Shown here: in pieces, positions 19,647-27,798 of the stretch
Layout of the letters: the number at the start of each line of letters is the position of its first letter
Position numbering within the stretch: the stretch's first letter is position 1
Assembly (NCBI GenBank): GCA_012523365.1
Contig: JAAYIQ010000081.1
Coordinates: forward strand, 1-58,960
From: Clostridiaceae bacterium
GTDB lineage: Bacteria > Bacillota > Clostridia > Saccharofermentanales > Saccharofermentanaceae
DNA: 58,960 bases
Direction: 5' to 3'
Made by a program: the position numbers and the translations under genes
The notes under the pieces: model-generated
Told to the model about the DNA's origin: nothing
The model's input: only the letters and a program-made list of their open reading frames with translations
Databases searched by the model: none

Positions 19647-20482
19647 CGCACAAAGAAGCTCTGGATATTTTGTCCGGTTTAGGTATTTCTGCCCGAAAAA
19701 GATGGGGACAGAACTTTTTGTGCGACGAATCGGTTGTTAAGCAAATTGTGGAGGCAGCTCGAATTTCTCCGGGTTCATCGGTGCTTGAAATCGGTCCGGG
19801 TATCGGAGCAGTGACCGATAAGCTTGTTCAAACAGCGGCTCAGACTCTTGCGATTGAAATTGATCCTGTTCTTGCCGGCTATTTAAATGACCGATTCTCG
19901 GACAATGAAACCTGTAGAATATTGAACCGGGACTTTCTGGATGTTCAGCCCTCGACCGTTATCGAAAACATCGGTATGCCGGGTACGGTGATTTCCAACC
20001 TGCCGTACAACCAGATGACGCCAATCATATATAAACTGATTGAAGATTACCCGGATGCGGACACCATGGTGTTTATGGTGGAAGAAGACGCGTGTGACCG
20101 CATTTTTGCCTCTCCGTCAACCAAATCCTACGGAGCTCTTTCCGTTATCACTTCCGCATACGGAAAAAAAGAGAAATTGTTTAACGTACCGTCGAATTGC
20201 TTTTATCCTTCTCCGCATACGAATTCAACGGTGGTTCGATTTTCCGGAAATGAAGGACAAAGGGCTCTCGTACCGGGATATGTCAATTTCGTAAGAGAGG
20301 CGATGAGCCTTAGGCGGAAAACTTTGCTGAACGTTATGAATTCCAATCCGGATCGGGTTATGAATTCGGAAAAAACAAAAGCTTTTCTGGAAAACCGCGG
20401 ATTTCAGATTACAGCAAGGGCCGAGACGCTCACAGCTTCCGATTTTGCGGAGCTTTTCGAGTTGCTTCGGACCGACATCTGA
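19643..20482 (+). CDS. rsmA: 16S rRNA dimethyladenosine transferase (KsgA)
   Basis: 279 residues. It dimethylates two adjacent adenines near the 3' end of 16S rRNA during small-subunit assembly. KKRWGQNFL-type N-terminus (RKRWGQNFLCDESV) is present. The SAM-binding LEIGPGIGAVTDKL (about 49-62) and the catalytic motif NLPYNQMTP (near 118) are intact. The C-terminal helical domain is present. The ATG overlaps the purL stop by four bases and lacks a strong ribosome binding site, so translation is probably coupled. It is a separate function from its neighbours. Confidence 0.96.
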   Translation: MTHKEALDILSGLGISARKRWGQNFLCDESVVKQIVEAARISPGSSVLEIGPGIGAVTDKLVQTAAQTLAIEIDPVLAGYLNDRFSDNETCRILNRDFLDVQPSTVIENIGMPGTVISNLPYNQMTPIIYKLIEDYPDADTMVFMVEEDACDRIFASPSTKSYGALSVITSAYGKKEKLFNVPSNCFYPSPHTNSTVVRFSGNEGQRALVPGYVNFVREAMSLRRKTLLNVMNSNPDRVMNSEKTKAFLENRGFQITARAETLTASDFAELFELLRTDI

Positions 20483-20521
20483 TACAATGAAATCACTGAG
20501 CCGTTGATATGGGGTGATGTT

Positions 20522-21148
20522 ATGGAGTATCACAGCAACTCGGAAAATCTATTTAAGAAGTACTCGAATTGGCCGGGTATCGTTAAGCCTGCCGTCAAGA
20601 AGCAGGATGACCAAAGCCCTGCTGAAATCGTCGAGTATACACAAAGATATAAAGCGGAGGAGCCAGTGAGCTCCATTCCGAACGAACCTTCCAAGCAAAC
20701 CAAAGTGATTGTTCACATCGGTGGTATGCAGCACATGATCTCGGCTCCGGACCATGATGGCGAAGCCTATATCCGCGCGGTAGCAGAGAAAGCGGATCGC
20801 ATTGTCGAGTCGATTCGCGAAAACAACCCCGGTATGGCCATGACAAACGTCCTGATACTTGCTTTGCTGAATGCGGTTGATCAACTGAATCGATCAGAGA
20901 AGAATCGCTTGGAACTCAGCGCTCACGCAGAGGAAATTACGGAACGCATGGATGTTTGCAAAGATGATTATCTTAAGCAAAGGGAAATCAACTGGGAACT
21001 GAAGAAGGAAGTGTTAAGGCTCAGAGATATGGCCAGAGCACGAGATAACGAGGAGCAAACAAACGACGTATCCGTGGATGAGGCTAAGCTCCCTCTCGAA
21101 GAACTCCTGTTCGTATTTGAAACGGAGGAACAGGATGACGACTCCTGA
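20522..21148 (+). CDS. zapA: Cell division protein ZapA with N-terminal extension
   Basis: 208 residues from the ATG at 20522, four bases after GGGGTGA; an earlier in-frame ATG at 20504 lacks such a site. Residues 1-55 are polar and have no known motif. The ZapA domain begins at TKVIVHIGGMQHMI (near 60), runs through YIRAVAEKADRIVESI and ends in a long coiled coil (about 105-185). An acidic tail follows. ZapA binds and bundles FtsZ at the division septum. Its last 14 bases overlap the U32 peptidase gene, and the zapA-U32 order is conserved in Firmicutes. The N-terminal extension makes it about twice the usual ZapA length. Confidence 0.85.
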   Translation: MEYHSNSENLFKKYSNWPGIVKPAVKKQDDQSPAEIVEYTQRYKAEEPVSSIPNEPSKQTKVIVHIGGMQHMISAPDHDGEAYIRAVAEKADRIVESIRENNPGMAMTNVLILALLNAVDQLNRSEKNRLELSAHAEEITERMDVCKDDYLKQREINWELKKEVLRLRDMARARDNEEQTNDVSVDEAKLPLEELLFVFETEEQDDDS

Positions 21149-23555
21149 GTTATTGGCACCGGCGGGAGAACTTCGATCAGTGTATGCCGCGGTTGAAGCG
21201 GGTGCGAACGCCGTATATGTCGGAGTCAGAGAATGGAATGCCAGGGCAAGGGCACAGAATCTAACCCTGCATGAGTTAGAAGATGCGATCCGGTATTGTT
21301 ACCCGCGAGGAGTTCGAGTTTATTTGGCTCTGAACACGCTTCTTTCGGATGATGAGTTATCCTTCGCGACGGAGTTGGTTATTTCCGCTTATCAAATCGG
21401 AATTCAGGCGGTCATCGTACAAGATCCCGGTCTTATTTCAAGGATTCGGGAAAGCCTGCCGGATCTCCCGATGCATGCAAGCACACAAATGAACCTTTTC
21501 CGCATAAATGATTATCATCGTGCGAATGAACTGGGAATATCGAGAATCATTCTTCCCCGGGAGCTTTCTCTTGACCAGATCGAGACACGTGTCAATGAAG
21601 GAAAACAAAACAACATTGAGAGCGAGGTCTTTATTCACGGTGCCTTGTGCGTATCTCATTCCGGTCTTTGTCTTTTCAGCGCAATGAACGGATCGGGAGA
21701 GCGCAGCGGTAATCGCGGGCAATGTGCGCAACCGTGCAGAGAAGAGTATGAGATCTTTTCATCTGAGGGAGGCACACTGCGAAAAGGGCGATTATTCTCT
21801 CTCCGTGATCAATCGGCAATGCCATTACTGGACGAATTGATCCGTATCGGGGTCCACTGTTTCAAGATTGAGGGAAGAATGCGGGATCCGGATTATGTCA
21901 GAACCGTTGTTCGTGCATATCGGTTTATTATAGATGCTTCGTTCGCAGGAAAAACGATTTCGCAGGAAGAATCGAAGCGCCTGAATGATGATTTGCTTTT
22001 GGCATTTAACCGCGGCGGAAAGTTCACTTGCGGGTATATCTCGGACAGACGGTCGGATCTCGCGGCCGGCGAATACGCCGGTAAATTTGGAATCCGGATC
22101 GGAGAAGTTCGCGATTTAGCACCGATGACAGGTACACTGGAATTGTCGACAAATGATTCGATCGACCTGGCGCCCGGAGACGTTGTTTCCGTTCGACAAG
22201 CAAATCAAGAAGCGGCAAGTTTCCCGATCGGTAAACTGCGTTATGAGAATCAATCGATTTTCCTCAAAGGACTTCATCCGGATTCGCTTACTCGTCTTAA
22301 ACCGGGTATGGATGTTTTTCTTGCTCGCAAGGCTTTTTTCGACAATCTTCCGGGAACAGATAACATTGAAAGCAGAACGTCGGTCGACATCAGACTGGAG
22401 CAAAAGCCCGGTCATGAAGACGACACAGTACGTGTGACCGCCGAAATCAGGGACCTTTTCGATCGATCGTATTCGGTGAACACAGATTATGTCTTACCGG
22501 CGGATTATTCGGGACCTCCGATCTCTGAAGGCCGCATTTCGGAACAGTTTTCACGTAGCGCAAATACTCCTTTTCGATTAGAAAACGTCTATATCGGCGA
22601 AGGTTTGTCGCTTCGCGTACCGGTTTCTTTTATTAACCGGCTGAGAAGAGATATTTTGTCTTCCCTGGAATCAGCCGTTGTTGAGGATTTGCTTAGCAAT
22701 CGCAGGTCAGCCGTTTCCTCTGCGGATGCTGCAACGGGACAAGCGGGGAGTATGGATCTTCATGAATTCCCCGGCGGCATGGCGCGATGTTTAACCGCGA
22801 TTGAATACATCAGTCTGAAAATGAGTCGGGGGGCTCTTTATGACGCTTCCGAATTGTATATTTTCTCTGTTTACGATGTCGCTGAAGAAAGTGCTGTCAA
22901 CAGAATCGGGGAGATGATCCGCAATAATCCGGATGCGGGTATCTTCATAAGAATTCCCGGGGCATACGGTGATTCACAGTCCGCATGGATCGGCACTGTC
23001 GTGTCGGCGTTTCGACAAAGGTTTCAAGGATCATTTCGTGCGGTGATCGGTTCCGGAAGGTACAATGGCGATTTCCGGTATGTCCTTTCTCACCAGGCGA
23101 ATATTTTCAACTCTGAATCTCTGCGGGAAATCGTAAAAGACCGGCCGGCGGGTTTTTTCCTTTCCGAAGAATTATCGGATGAAAAAGCTGTTTCCGTCAT
23201 TTCAAAGTCACGCTCCTTTATCAACGGAATCCCATTATTTGTCTGCCGCTACGGTCCGGTCGAATGGACGCAATCCATGTTTTGTCCGCTGGGCCAAAAT
23301 AAACCCGACTGTCACACATGCGCCCGTTATCCATTTTCGATCGTCGGCTCTTTTCGCGACAATCCACTGAGGACGTTTCTTCTATATCACCCGGAGTTTT
23401 GCGTGTCGGAACTTTTCGGGCCGAGGAAACACGAACGCAGTGATTCATTTATAAATTTGTTGAAAACGATGAAAATTGATATGATTCAAACAATAAGAGT
23501 TTCGGATGAATCAACGGAGCGGATCGCAGAAATAATTACCCGTTATCGAAATTAA
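21135..23555 (+). CDS. U32 family peptidase with DUF3656 domain (RlhA/TrhP-like)
   Basis: 806 residues from the ATG at 21135 (GGAGGAACAGG upstream). The N-terminal TIM-barrel-like region carries the family start PELLAPAGELRSVYAAVEAGANAVYVG. It continues with HASTQMNLFR and the U32 signature FIHGALCVSHSGLCLFS followed by GQCAQPCR. The Cys pairs (residues near 180-205) bind an Fe-S cluster in relatives. The middle region matches the DUF3656 insertion. The C-terminus has CRYGP and a CPLGQNKPDCHTCARYPF cluster. Relatives hydroxylate rRNA or tRNA pyrimidines from prephenate-derived substrate (RlhA, TrhP), so RNA modification is more likely than proteolysis. Confidence 0.88.
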   Translation: MTTPELLAPAGELRSVYAAVEAGANAVYVGVREWNARARAQNLTLHELEDAIRYCYPRGVRVYLALNTLLSDDELSFATELVISAYQIGIQAVIVQDPGLISRIRESLPDLPMHASTQMNLFRINDYHRANELGISRIILPRELSLDQIETRVNEGKQNNIESEVFIHGALCVSHSGLCLFSAMNGSGERSGNRGQCAQPCREEYEIFSSEGGTLRKGRLFSLRDQSAMPLLDELIRIGVHCFKIEGRMRDPDYVRTVVRAYRFIIDASFAGKTISQEESKRLNDDLLLAFNRGGKFTCGYISDRRSDLAAGEYAGKFGIRIGEVRDLAPMTGTLELSTNDSIDLAPGDVVSVRQANQEAASFPIGKLRYENQSIFLKGLHPDSLTRLKPGMDVFLARKAFFDNLPGTDNIESRTSVDIRLEQKPGHEDDTVRVTAEIRDLFDRSYSVNTDYVLPADYSGPPISEGRISEQFSRSANTPFRLENVYIGEGLSLRVPVSFINRLRRDILSSLESAVVEDLLSNRRSAVSSADAATGQAGSMDLHEFPGGMARCLTAIEYISLKMSRGALYDASELYIFSVYDVAEESAVNRIGEMIRNNPDAGIFIRIPGAYGDSQSAWIGTVVSAFRQRFQGSFRAVIGSGRYNGDFRYVLSHQANIFNSESLREIVKDRPAGFFLSEELSDEKAVSVISKSRSFINGIPLFVCRYGPVEWTQSMFCPLGQNKPDCHTCARYPFSIVGSFRDNPLRTFLLYHPEFCVSELFGPRKHERSDSFINLLKTMKIDMIQTIRVSDESTERIAEIITRYRN

Positions 23556-23581
23556 GAAAACCCAAGAGATTGGAGAATAAT

Positions 23582-24076
23582 ATGTCGCAGAAAATTTTCA
23601 TTAAATTGCTGAGTGACGAGGCTCGGATGCCTGCCTATGCACACGACAACGATGCGGGGATGGATGTCTACGCATCCGAGGATGTCGTGATCAAACCCGG
23701 CTTAACGGTTGCGGTGCCTACCGGGATATCCGTAGCGATACCTGAGGGTTATGAACTACAAATTCGTCCGAGAAGCGGGCTTTCCCTTCACACGATGCTA
23801 CGAATACCCAATAGCCCCGGTACGATTGATTCGGGCTTTCGGGATGAGATACGCGTGATCGTGCATAATGCCAGTCCCGAACAGGAATACCACGAAGATA
23901 TCCTGTATGATACTTCTTCGAAGGGCAATCCGAAGGGACCTTATTTGATTCGCAAAGGTGACCGAATCGCGCAGATGGTATGCGCGAAGACGGAAAGAGT
24001 GAACTTTTGTCCGGTCGATTCGCTGGACGGGATCGGTGTGAACAGAGAAGGCGGATTCGGTTCTACCGGACAGTAA
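23582..24076 (+). CDS. dut: dUTP diphosphatase
   Basis: 164 residues from the ATG at 23582 (TTGGAG, six bases upstream); an earlier in-frame ATG at 23570 has no such site. It splits dUTP to dUMP and pyrophosphate, keeping uracil out of DNA and feeding dTMP synthesis. The five trimeric dUTPase motifs are visible: the DNDAGMDVYA segment, RPRSGLSLHT, the substrate motif GTIDSGFRDEIRVIVHN, GDRIAQMV and the C-terminal arm NREGGFGSTGQ. Residues 100-115 (EQEYHEDILYDTSSKGNP) form an unusual insertion. A hairpin terminator follows. Confidence 0.93.
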   Translation: MSQKIFIKLLSDEARMPAYAHDNDAGMDVYASEDVVIKPGLTVAVPTGISVAIPEGYELQIRPRSGLSLHTMLRIPNSPGTIDSGFRDEIRVIVHNASPEQEYHEDILYDTSSKGNPKGPYLIRKGDRIAQMVCAKTERVNFCPVDSLDGIGVNREGGFGSTGQ

Positions 24077-24122
24077 TGCGATCCTTTTTGCGCTTTCGGG
24101 TCTTTATTCCTCGCGTTGCCGG

Positions 24123-24131
24123 TGGTAGAAT
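24123..24131 (+). promoter_or_regulatory. Possible extended -10 element (TGG-TAGAAT)
   Basis: TGGTAGAAT is an extended -10 without a good -35. It lies before the hairpin at 24144, so any transcript from it would run straight into that terminator. It may be chance, or may give corA low, hairpin-attenuated expression. Confidence 0.3.
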
Positions 24132-24143
24132 AGAAGAGATATA

Positions 24144-24180
24144 CGATGCAAGCATGTTCATTTACTTGCATCGATTTTTT
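24144..24180 (+). terminator. Rho-independent terminator after dut
   Basis: Perfect 9-bp stem CGATGCAAG (24144-24152) and CTTGCATCG (24165-24173), a 12-base loop, then A and six T (24175-24180). It lies 68 bases after the dut stop. Confidence 0.8.
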
Positions 24181-24224
24181 GCGCATTATTCATGTGTTGA
24201 TTATTTTCGAAAGGAGGGAGCAAA

Positions 24225-25202
24225 ATGATCGAGTTTTTTCATACCAAGCAGACCGTATCCGGCAAAGAAAAGATGGTGAATCACCTTGAACGCATTGATG
24301 AAATCCGAGATGATTGCTGGATCAATATGGTTGCTCCCACCGAAGAGGAAATAAAACTGGTGGAAGATACCATTCAAATCCCCCCGGAATTTCTTCGGTA
24401 TCCATTGGATGAAGAAGAAAGACCGAGAATCGACCTTGATGAGGATACCGGAGATGTCCTGATCATTATCGACATTCCCTGTACGCGCAAGGATGAAGCA
24501 AATGTAAGATATGAGACGGGACCGTTAGGCATTATTATTACCCGGCGGCACCTCCTGACCGTATCACTGCGCCAAACAAGTATTTTGGATACTTTCATTG
24601 AAAATCGAGTTCGTGATTTCATCGTGAACTACAGGACCCGTTTTGCTATTCAGATTTTGTTGGCGGTTGCCAAGGATTATTTAAAGCTCTTAAGATACAT
24701 GGACAAATCGTTGGAGTCTTCCGAGCGCGCATTGGCCAAATCGATCAGCAACACCGATCTCTACAAGATGATGGAGCTCGGGAAATCATTGGTCTATTTC
24801 TCTACATCCCTGAAGTCTAACGAGGCGGTTCTTGAAAAATTGATGCGGGGCCGTGTCGTCAAGCAGTACGAAGATGATGAAGATCTTTTGGAGGATGTTA
24901 TCATCGAGTATAAGCAGGCTCGTGAGATGGCGGATATCTACGCATCAATCGTGAACGGCACGATGGATGCTTACGCCTCGATCATTAACAACAACATGAA
25001 CCTGATCATGAAAATACTGGCAGCGGCGACGATTGCTCTATCCGTTCCGACCGTTATTTCCAGCTTTTTCGGGCAGAATGTGCCGATGCCTTGGTCGGAC
25101 GATTTTTCGACTAATTCCGGACCATTCTTTATTGTGCTTGCGCTGGGCTGTGTGGGAGCTTTCATTGCCGTTTATATCTTGAGAAAAAAGAGGATGCTTT
25201 AG
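24225..25202 (+). CDS. CorA-family divalent cation transporter-like protein
   Basis: 325 residues with the CorA layout: an N-terminal alpha/beta domain, a long coiled helix (about 145-255, including ESSERALAKSISNTDLYKMMELGK) and two C-terminal membrane helices (about 263-285 and 298-318). The selectivity loop after the first helix, normally YGMN, reads FFGQNVPMPW, so the Met is replaced by Gln. CorA forms a pentamer and carries Mg2+ or other divalent cations. With GQN in the filter, the ion could differ, and some GQN/GMN-variant relatives transport other ions. AAAGGAGGGAG precedes the ATG. Confidence 0.85.
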   Translation: MIEFFHTKQTVSGKEKMVNHLERIDEIRDDCWINMVAPTEEEIKLVEDTIQIPPEFLRYPLDEEERPRIDLDEDTGDVLIIIDIPCTRKDEANVRYETGPLGIIITRRHLLTVSLRQTSILDTFIENRVRDFIVNYRTRFAIQILLAVAKDYLKLLRYMDKSLESSERALAKSISNTDLYKMMELGKSLVYFSTSLKSNEAVLEKLMRGRVVKQYEDDEDLLEDVIIEYKQAREMADIYASIVNGTMDAYASIINNNMNLIMKILAAATIALSVPTVISSFFGQNVPMPWSDDFSTNSGPFFIVLALGCVGAFIAVYILRKKRML

Positions 25203-25217
25203 CCTCGAAAGGCGAAT

Positions 25218-26228
25218 ATGTCACAGGGTTTAACGAAGCGGCCGGGTGCAAGAATTCCGGTTCAGAAGCTGGTTGTGAGGCTCGCTCAGGTTTTGAGCGT
25301 GATTGCTGTTGCGTTGATTGCGTTCATAATGATTACTGCAGCCAGTGCGAATACTCTGATGAAGGCAGAAAAGACCGAAATCGCAAATATCCCGTCGAAT
25401 ATTCTGCCGCCATACTCTCCGACGAGTTTCAAATCCTTTGACAAACAGACTAATCTTTCCGGGTGGTTTTTTAAGGCACAAGACCCCAAAAGTACCGTTA
25501 TCCTTGTTCACGGCACAGGTTCAAACCGCATGCCGTTCAGAGTGGAGACCGTCGATTTGGTACGTGATTTTCTCGGGCAAGGATTCAATGTTTTTCTTTT
25601 CGACCAGAGAAACAGCGGGGAATCGGAGGGGATAACCACCGGTTATGGTTACATGGAATGGAAGGACGTAATCGGAGCGATTGATCACGTCCGTAAAATT
25701 TCGGTAACGACAAACGTGATTCTTTACGGAATCGGTTCCGGTTGTTCGTCAGCGTTGATCGCAATGAATAAGCTTCCACAAAGCGATGAACCGTATCAAA
25801 ATGTCAGTGAATCCATTAAGAACTTACCGTTTGACGGAAGCTATATAGCCGGATTAATTCTCGATTCCCCGGCTAAAATGTCCGACGATTATATCCGTCC
25901 GATTGCCAAGACCGAATTTGCTCTAGGCTTTATTACTCAGTTTTCGATACCGTATGCGATACGAATATCAGCCGGCGAAGGTGACAATCTGAACCTGGCT
26001 TCCGAAATCGCGAGGACATCCGTGCCTGTATGTATCCTTTACGGTGATCGTGATGTTTTTGTCAAAACATCGCTTATTGATCAAATAGTTTCTGAGCGGG
26101 AAAGGCTCCATCCGAGCACGACGACAATTGGGAAATTTACCGGTGCGGGATACGTTGAGGCATATTCCATCGCGTCGGAACGATACCGAGAAGTGATAAC
26201 GGATTTTTTAACCACTCATTACCAATAA
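25218..26228 (+). CDS. Membrane-anchored alpha/beta hydrolase-fold protein, catalytic Ser and His apparently lost
   Basis: 336 residues. One N-terminal membrane helix (about residues 20-42) is followed by an outside alpha/beta hydrolase fold with family landmarks: VILVHGTGSNR (oxyanion region), FLFDQRNSGESEG, the elbow region LYGIGSGCSSA (169-179), GLILDSP and ILYGDRDVFV (acid D279). The elbow should read G-x-S-x-G, but reads G171-I-G-S-G175, so the Ser position is Gly. The usual GAGH is GAGY (Y312), so the His is missing too. S174 is offset by one. It is therefore probably a non-catalytic binding protein, though a shifted nucleophile cannot be excluded. It lies 15 bases after corA. Confidence 0.8.
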   Translation: MSQGLTKRPGARIPVQKLVVRLAQVLSVIAVALIAFIMITAASANTLMKAEKTEIANIPSNILPPYSPTSFKSFDKQTNLSGWFFKAQDPKSTVILVHGTGSNRMPFRVETVDLVRDFLGQGFNVFLFDQRNSGESEGITTGYGYMEWKDVIGAIDHVRKISVTTNVILYGIGSGCSSALIAMNKLPQSDEPYQNVSESIKNLPFDGSYIAGLILDSPAKMSDDYIRPIAKTEFALGFITQFSIPYAIRISAGEGDNLNLASEIARTSVPVCILYGDRDVFVKTSLIDQIVSERERLHPSTTTIGKFTGAGYVEAYSIASERYREVITDFLTTHYQ

Positions 26229-26262
26229 CGATTAGGGCAGGTTATCTTGCCCGGAGGAAGAA

Positions 26263-27267
26263 ATGAAAATCATCACCCTGGGAATTGAATCCTCATGTGA
26301 CGAGACCGCGTGCGCCGTTGTGTCCGACGGGACCCATGTTCTTTCGTCTGTCATTTCATCACAAGCCGGTTTTCACAGTACATTCGGAGGCGTGGTCCCC
26401 GAACTGGCTTCAAGAATGCATGTCGAAACCATTATCCCGTGCGTTCGCGAGGCGTTGGAAGTCTCAGGTAAGAGCCTTTCCGATATCGACGCGATTTGCG
26501 TGACAAAGGGTCCGGGGTTAGTCGGAGCGCTTCTTGTGGGAATATCCTCCGCTAAAGGCTTGTCGGAGGTTTCCGGGAAACCTTTGATCGGTGTCGGACA
26601 TATAGATTCTCATGTCGCCGCGAATTATCTGGTGCATGATGATTTCACGGAGCCCTATGTCGCTTTGATTGTTTCGGGAGGACACACAGAAATTGTATAC
26701 GTACAGGACGATCGTCATAAAGAAGTGATCGGCCGTACCCGGGATGATGCCGCAGGTGAGGCGATCGACAAAATTGCCAGAGTAATCGGTCTCGGATATC
26801 CGGGCGGCCCCAAGATGGATGCCGCGGGGAAAGACGGCGACTCTTCCGCCTATTCCTTCCCGCGCACTTTTTTTCCGGAATCGTTTGACTTTTCTTTCAG
26901 CGGATTAAAAACCGCCGCACTGAATATCATCAATCAGGCGACTATGGCAAATAAGGAGATCAATGTGAGTGATTTTTCGGCAAGTTATCTCAGAACGATT
27001 TCCGAGGTTCTTGTCGAAAATTCGATTAAAGCATGCTTGAACCTGAATTGCCGCCGTTTGTGCTTGGCAGGAGGGGTCTCCGCAAATTCCGTGCTTCGAA
27101 AGGCCATGATCAGGGCATGTGAGCAGAATCAAATCAAACTGTATTATCCGCCGATTGAGCTGTGCACCGATAATGCAGCCATGGTTGCGGCTGCCGGATA
27201 TTTATACTATTGTAAGGGAGTTCGTGATGATTTATCATTGAACGCACAGCCGTCTTTGCGGCAATAA
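26263..27267 (+). CDS. tsaD: tRNA N6-adenosine threonylcarbamoyltransferase
   Basis: 334 residues. It transfers the threonylcarbamoyl group to A37 of ANN-decoding tRNAs, together with TsaB, TsaE and TsaC (not in this window). Visible are the N-terminal GIESSCDETACAV, the metal-binding His pair in GHIDSHVAAN (near 110), SGGHTEIV, the ATP-site GYPGGPKMD, FSFSGLKTA and the C-terminal GGVSANSVLR and CTDNAAMVAAAG. The ASKHA fold is complete. GGAGGAAG lies before the ATG at 26263. smpB follows 18 bases later. Confidence 0.96.
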   Translation: MKIITLGIESSCDETACAVVSDGTHVLSSVISSQAGFHSTFGGVVPELASRMHVETIIPCVREALEVSGKSLSDIDAICVTKGPGLVGALLVGISSAKGLSEVSGKPLIGVGHIDSHVAANYLVHDDFTEPYVALIVSGGHTEIVYVQDDRHKEVIGRTRDDAAGEAIDKIARVIGLGYPGGPKMDAAGKDGDSSAYSFPRTFFPESFDFSFSGLKTAALNIINQATMANKEINVSDFSASYLRTISEVLVENSIKACLNLNCRRLCLAGGVSANSVLRKAMIRACEQNQIKLYYPPIELCTDNAAMVAAAGYLYYCKGVRDDLSLNAQPSLRQ

Positions 27268-27285
27268 TCAGGAGAAAAAGGGCAG

Positions 27286-27750
27286 ATGTCTGAGAAGAAT
27301 ATAGCGGATAATCGAAAGGCTTTTCATGATTATTTCATACTGGATCGGTATGAAGCGGGCATTTCTTTATCCGGAACCGAAGTGAAATCGATCCGTTCGG
27401 GTAAAATCAACCTGAAAGACAGTTATGTTCAGGTCAAGGATAACGAAATGTTTATCGTTGGTGTACATATCAGTCCGTATGAAGCCGGTAATCGTTTCAA
27501 CAGAGACCCGATGCGCATACGTAAACTGTTGATGCATAAACAGGAGATCATCAAGCTTTATTCCAAAGTTAAGCAGGACGGATTAACGATTGTTCCGACC
27601 CGGTGTTATTTTCGTAACGGCAAGGTGAAACTGGAAATAGCATTGGCAAAGGGGAAAGCCAAATATGACAAACGCGACAGCATCGCACAGAAGGATGCCC
27701 AAAGAGAAATCGCGGGTACAATCAAGCGCTCAAACCAAACAACAGAATAA
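27286..27750 (+). CDS. smpB: SsrA-binding protein SmpB
   Basis: 154 residues, standard length. SmpB binds tmRNA and carries it to stalled ribosomes for trans-translation. Typical features are visible: AFHDYFILDRYEAGISLSG, TEVKSIRSGKINLKDSYV, NRDPMRIRKLLMHKQEI, and the C-terminal helix KAKYDKRDSIAQKDAQREI, which mimics the codon-anticodon stem. The tmRNA gene itself is not next to it: only 48 bases separate it from the VanZ gene. It follows tsaD closely. Confidence 0.96.
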   Translation: MSEKNIADNRKAFHDYFILDRYEAGISLSGTEVKSIRSGKINLKDSYVQVKDNEMFIVGVHISPYEAGNRFNRDPMRIRKLLMHKQEIIKLYSKVKQDGLTIVPTRCYFRNGKVKLEIALAKGKAKYDKRDSIAQKDAQREIAGTIKRSNQTTE

Positions 27751-27754
27751 ATCA

Positions 27755-27763
27755 TGATATAAT
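27755..27763 (+). promoter_or_regulatory. Extended -10 promoter of the VanZ gene (TGA-TATAAT)
   Basis: TG-A-TATAAT matches the extended -10 consensus exactly. It lies 35 bases before the TTG start of the VanZ gene. No good -35 hexamer is seen, as is usual for extended -10 promoters. Confidence 0.55.
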
Positions 27764-27798
27764 GACAATATACATCTTTATTCATTAAGGAGTTCACC

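Noticed and set aside
21438-21731. Minus-strand frame of 97 codons opposite the U32 peptidase
   Set aside because: Shadow of the U32 signature region; no ribosome binding site.
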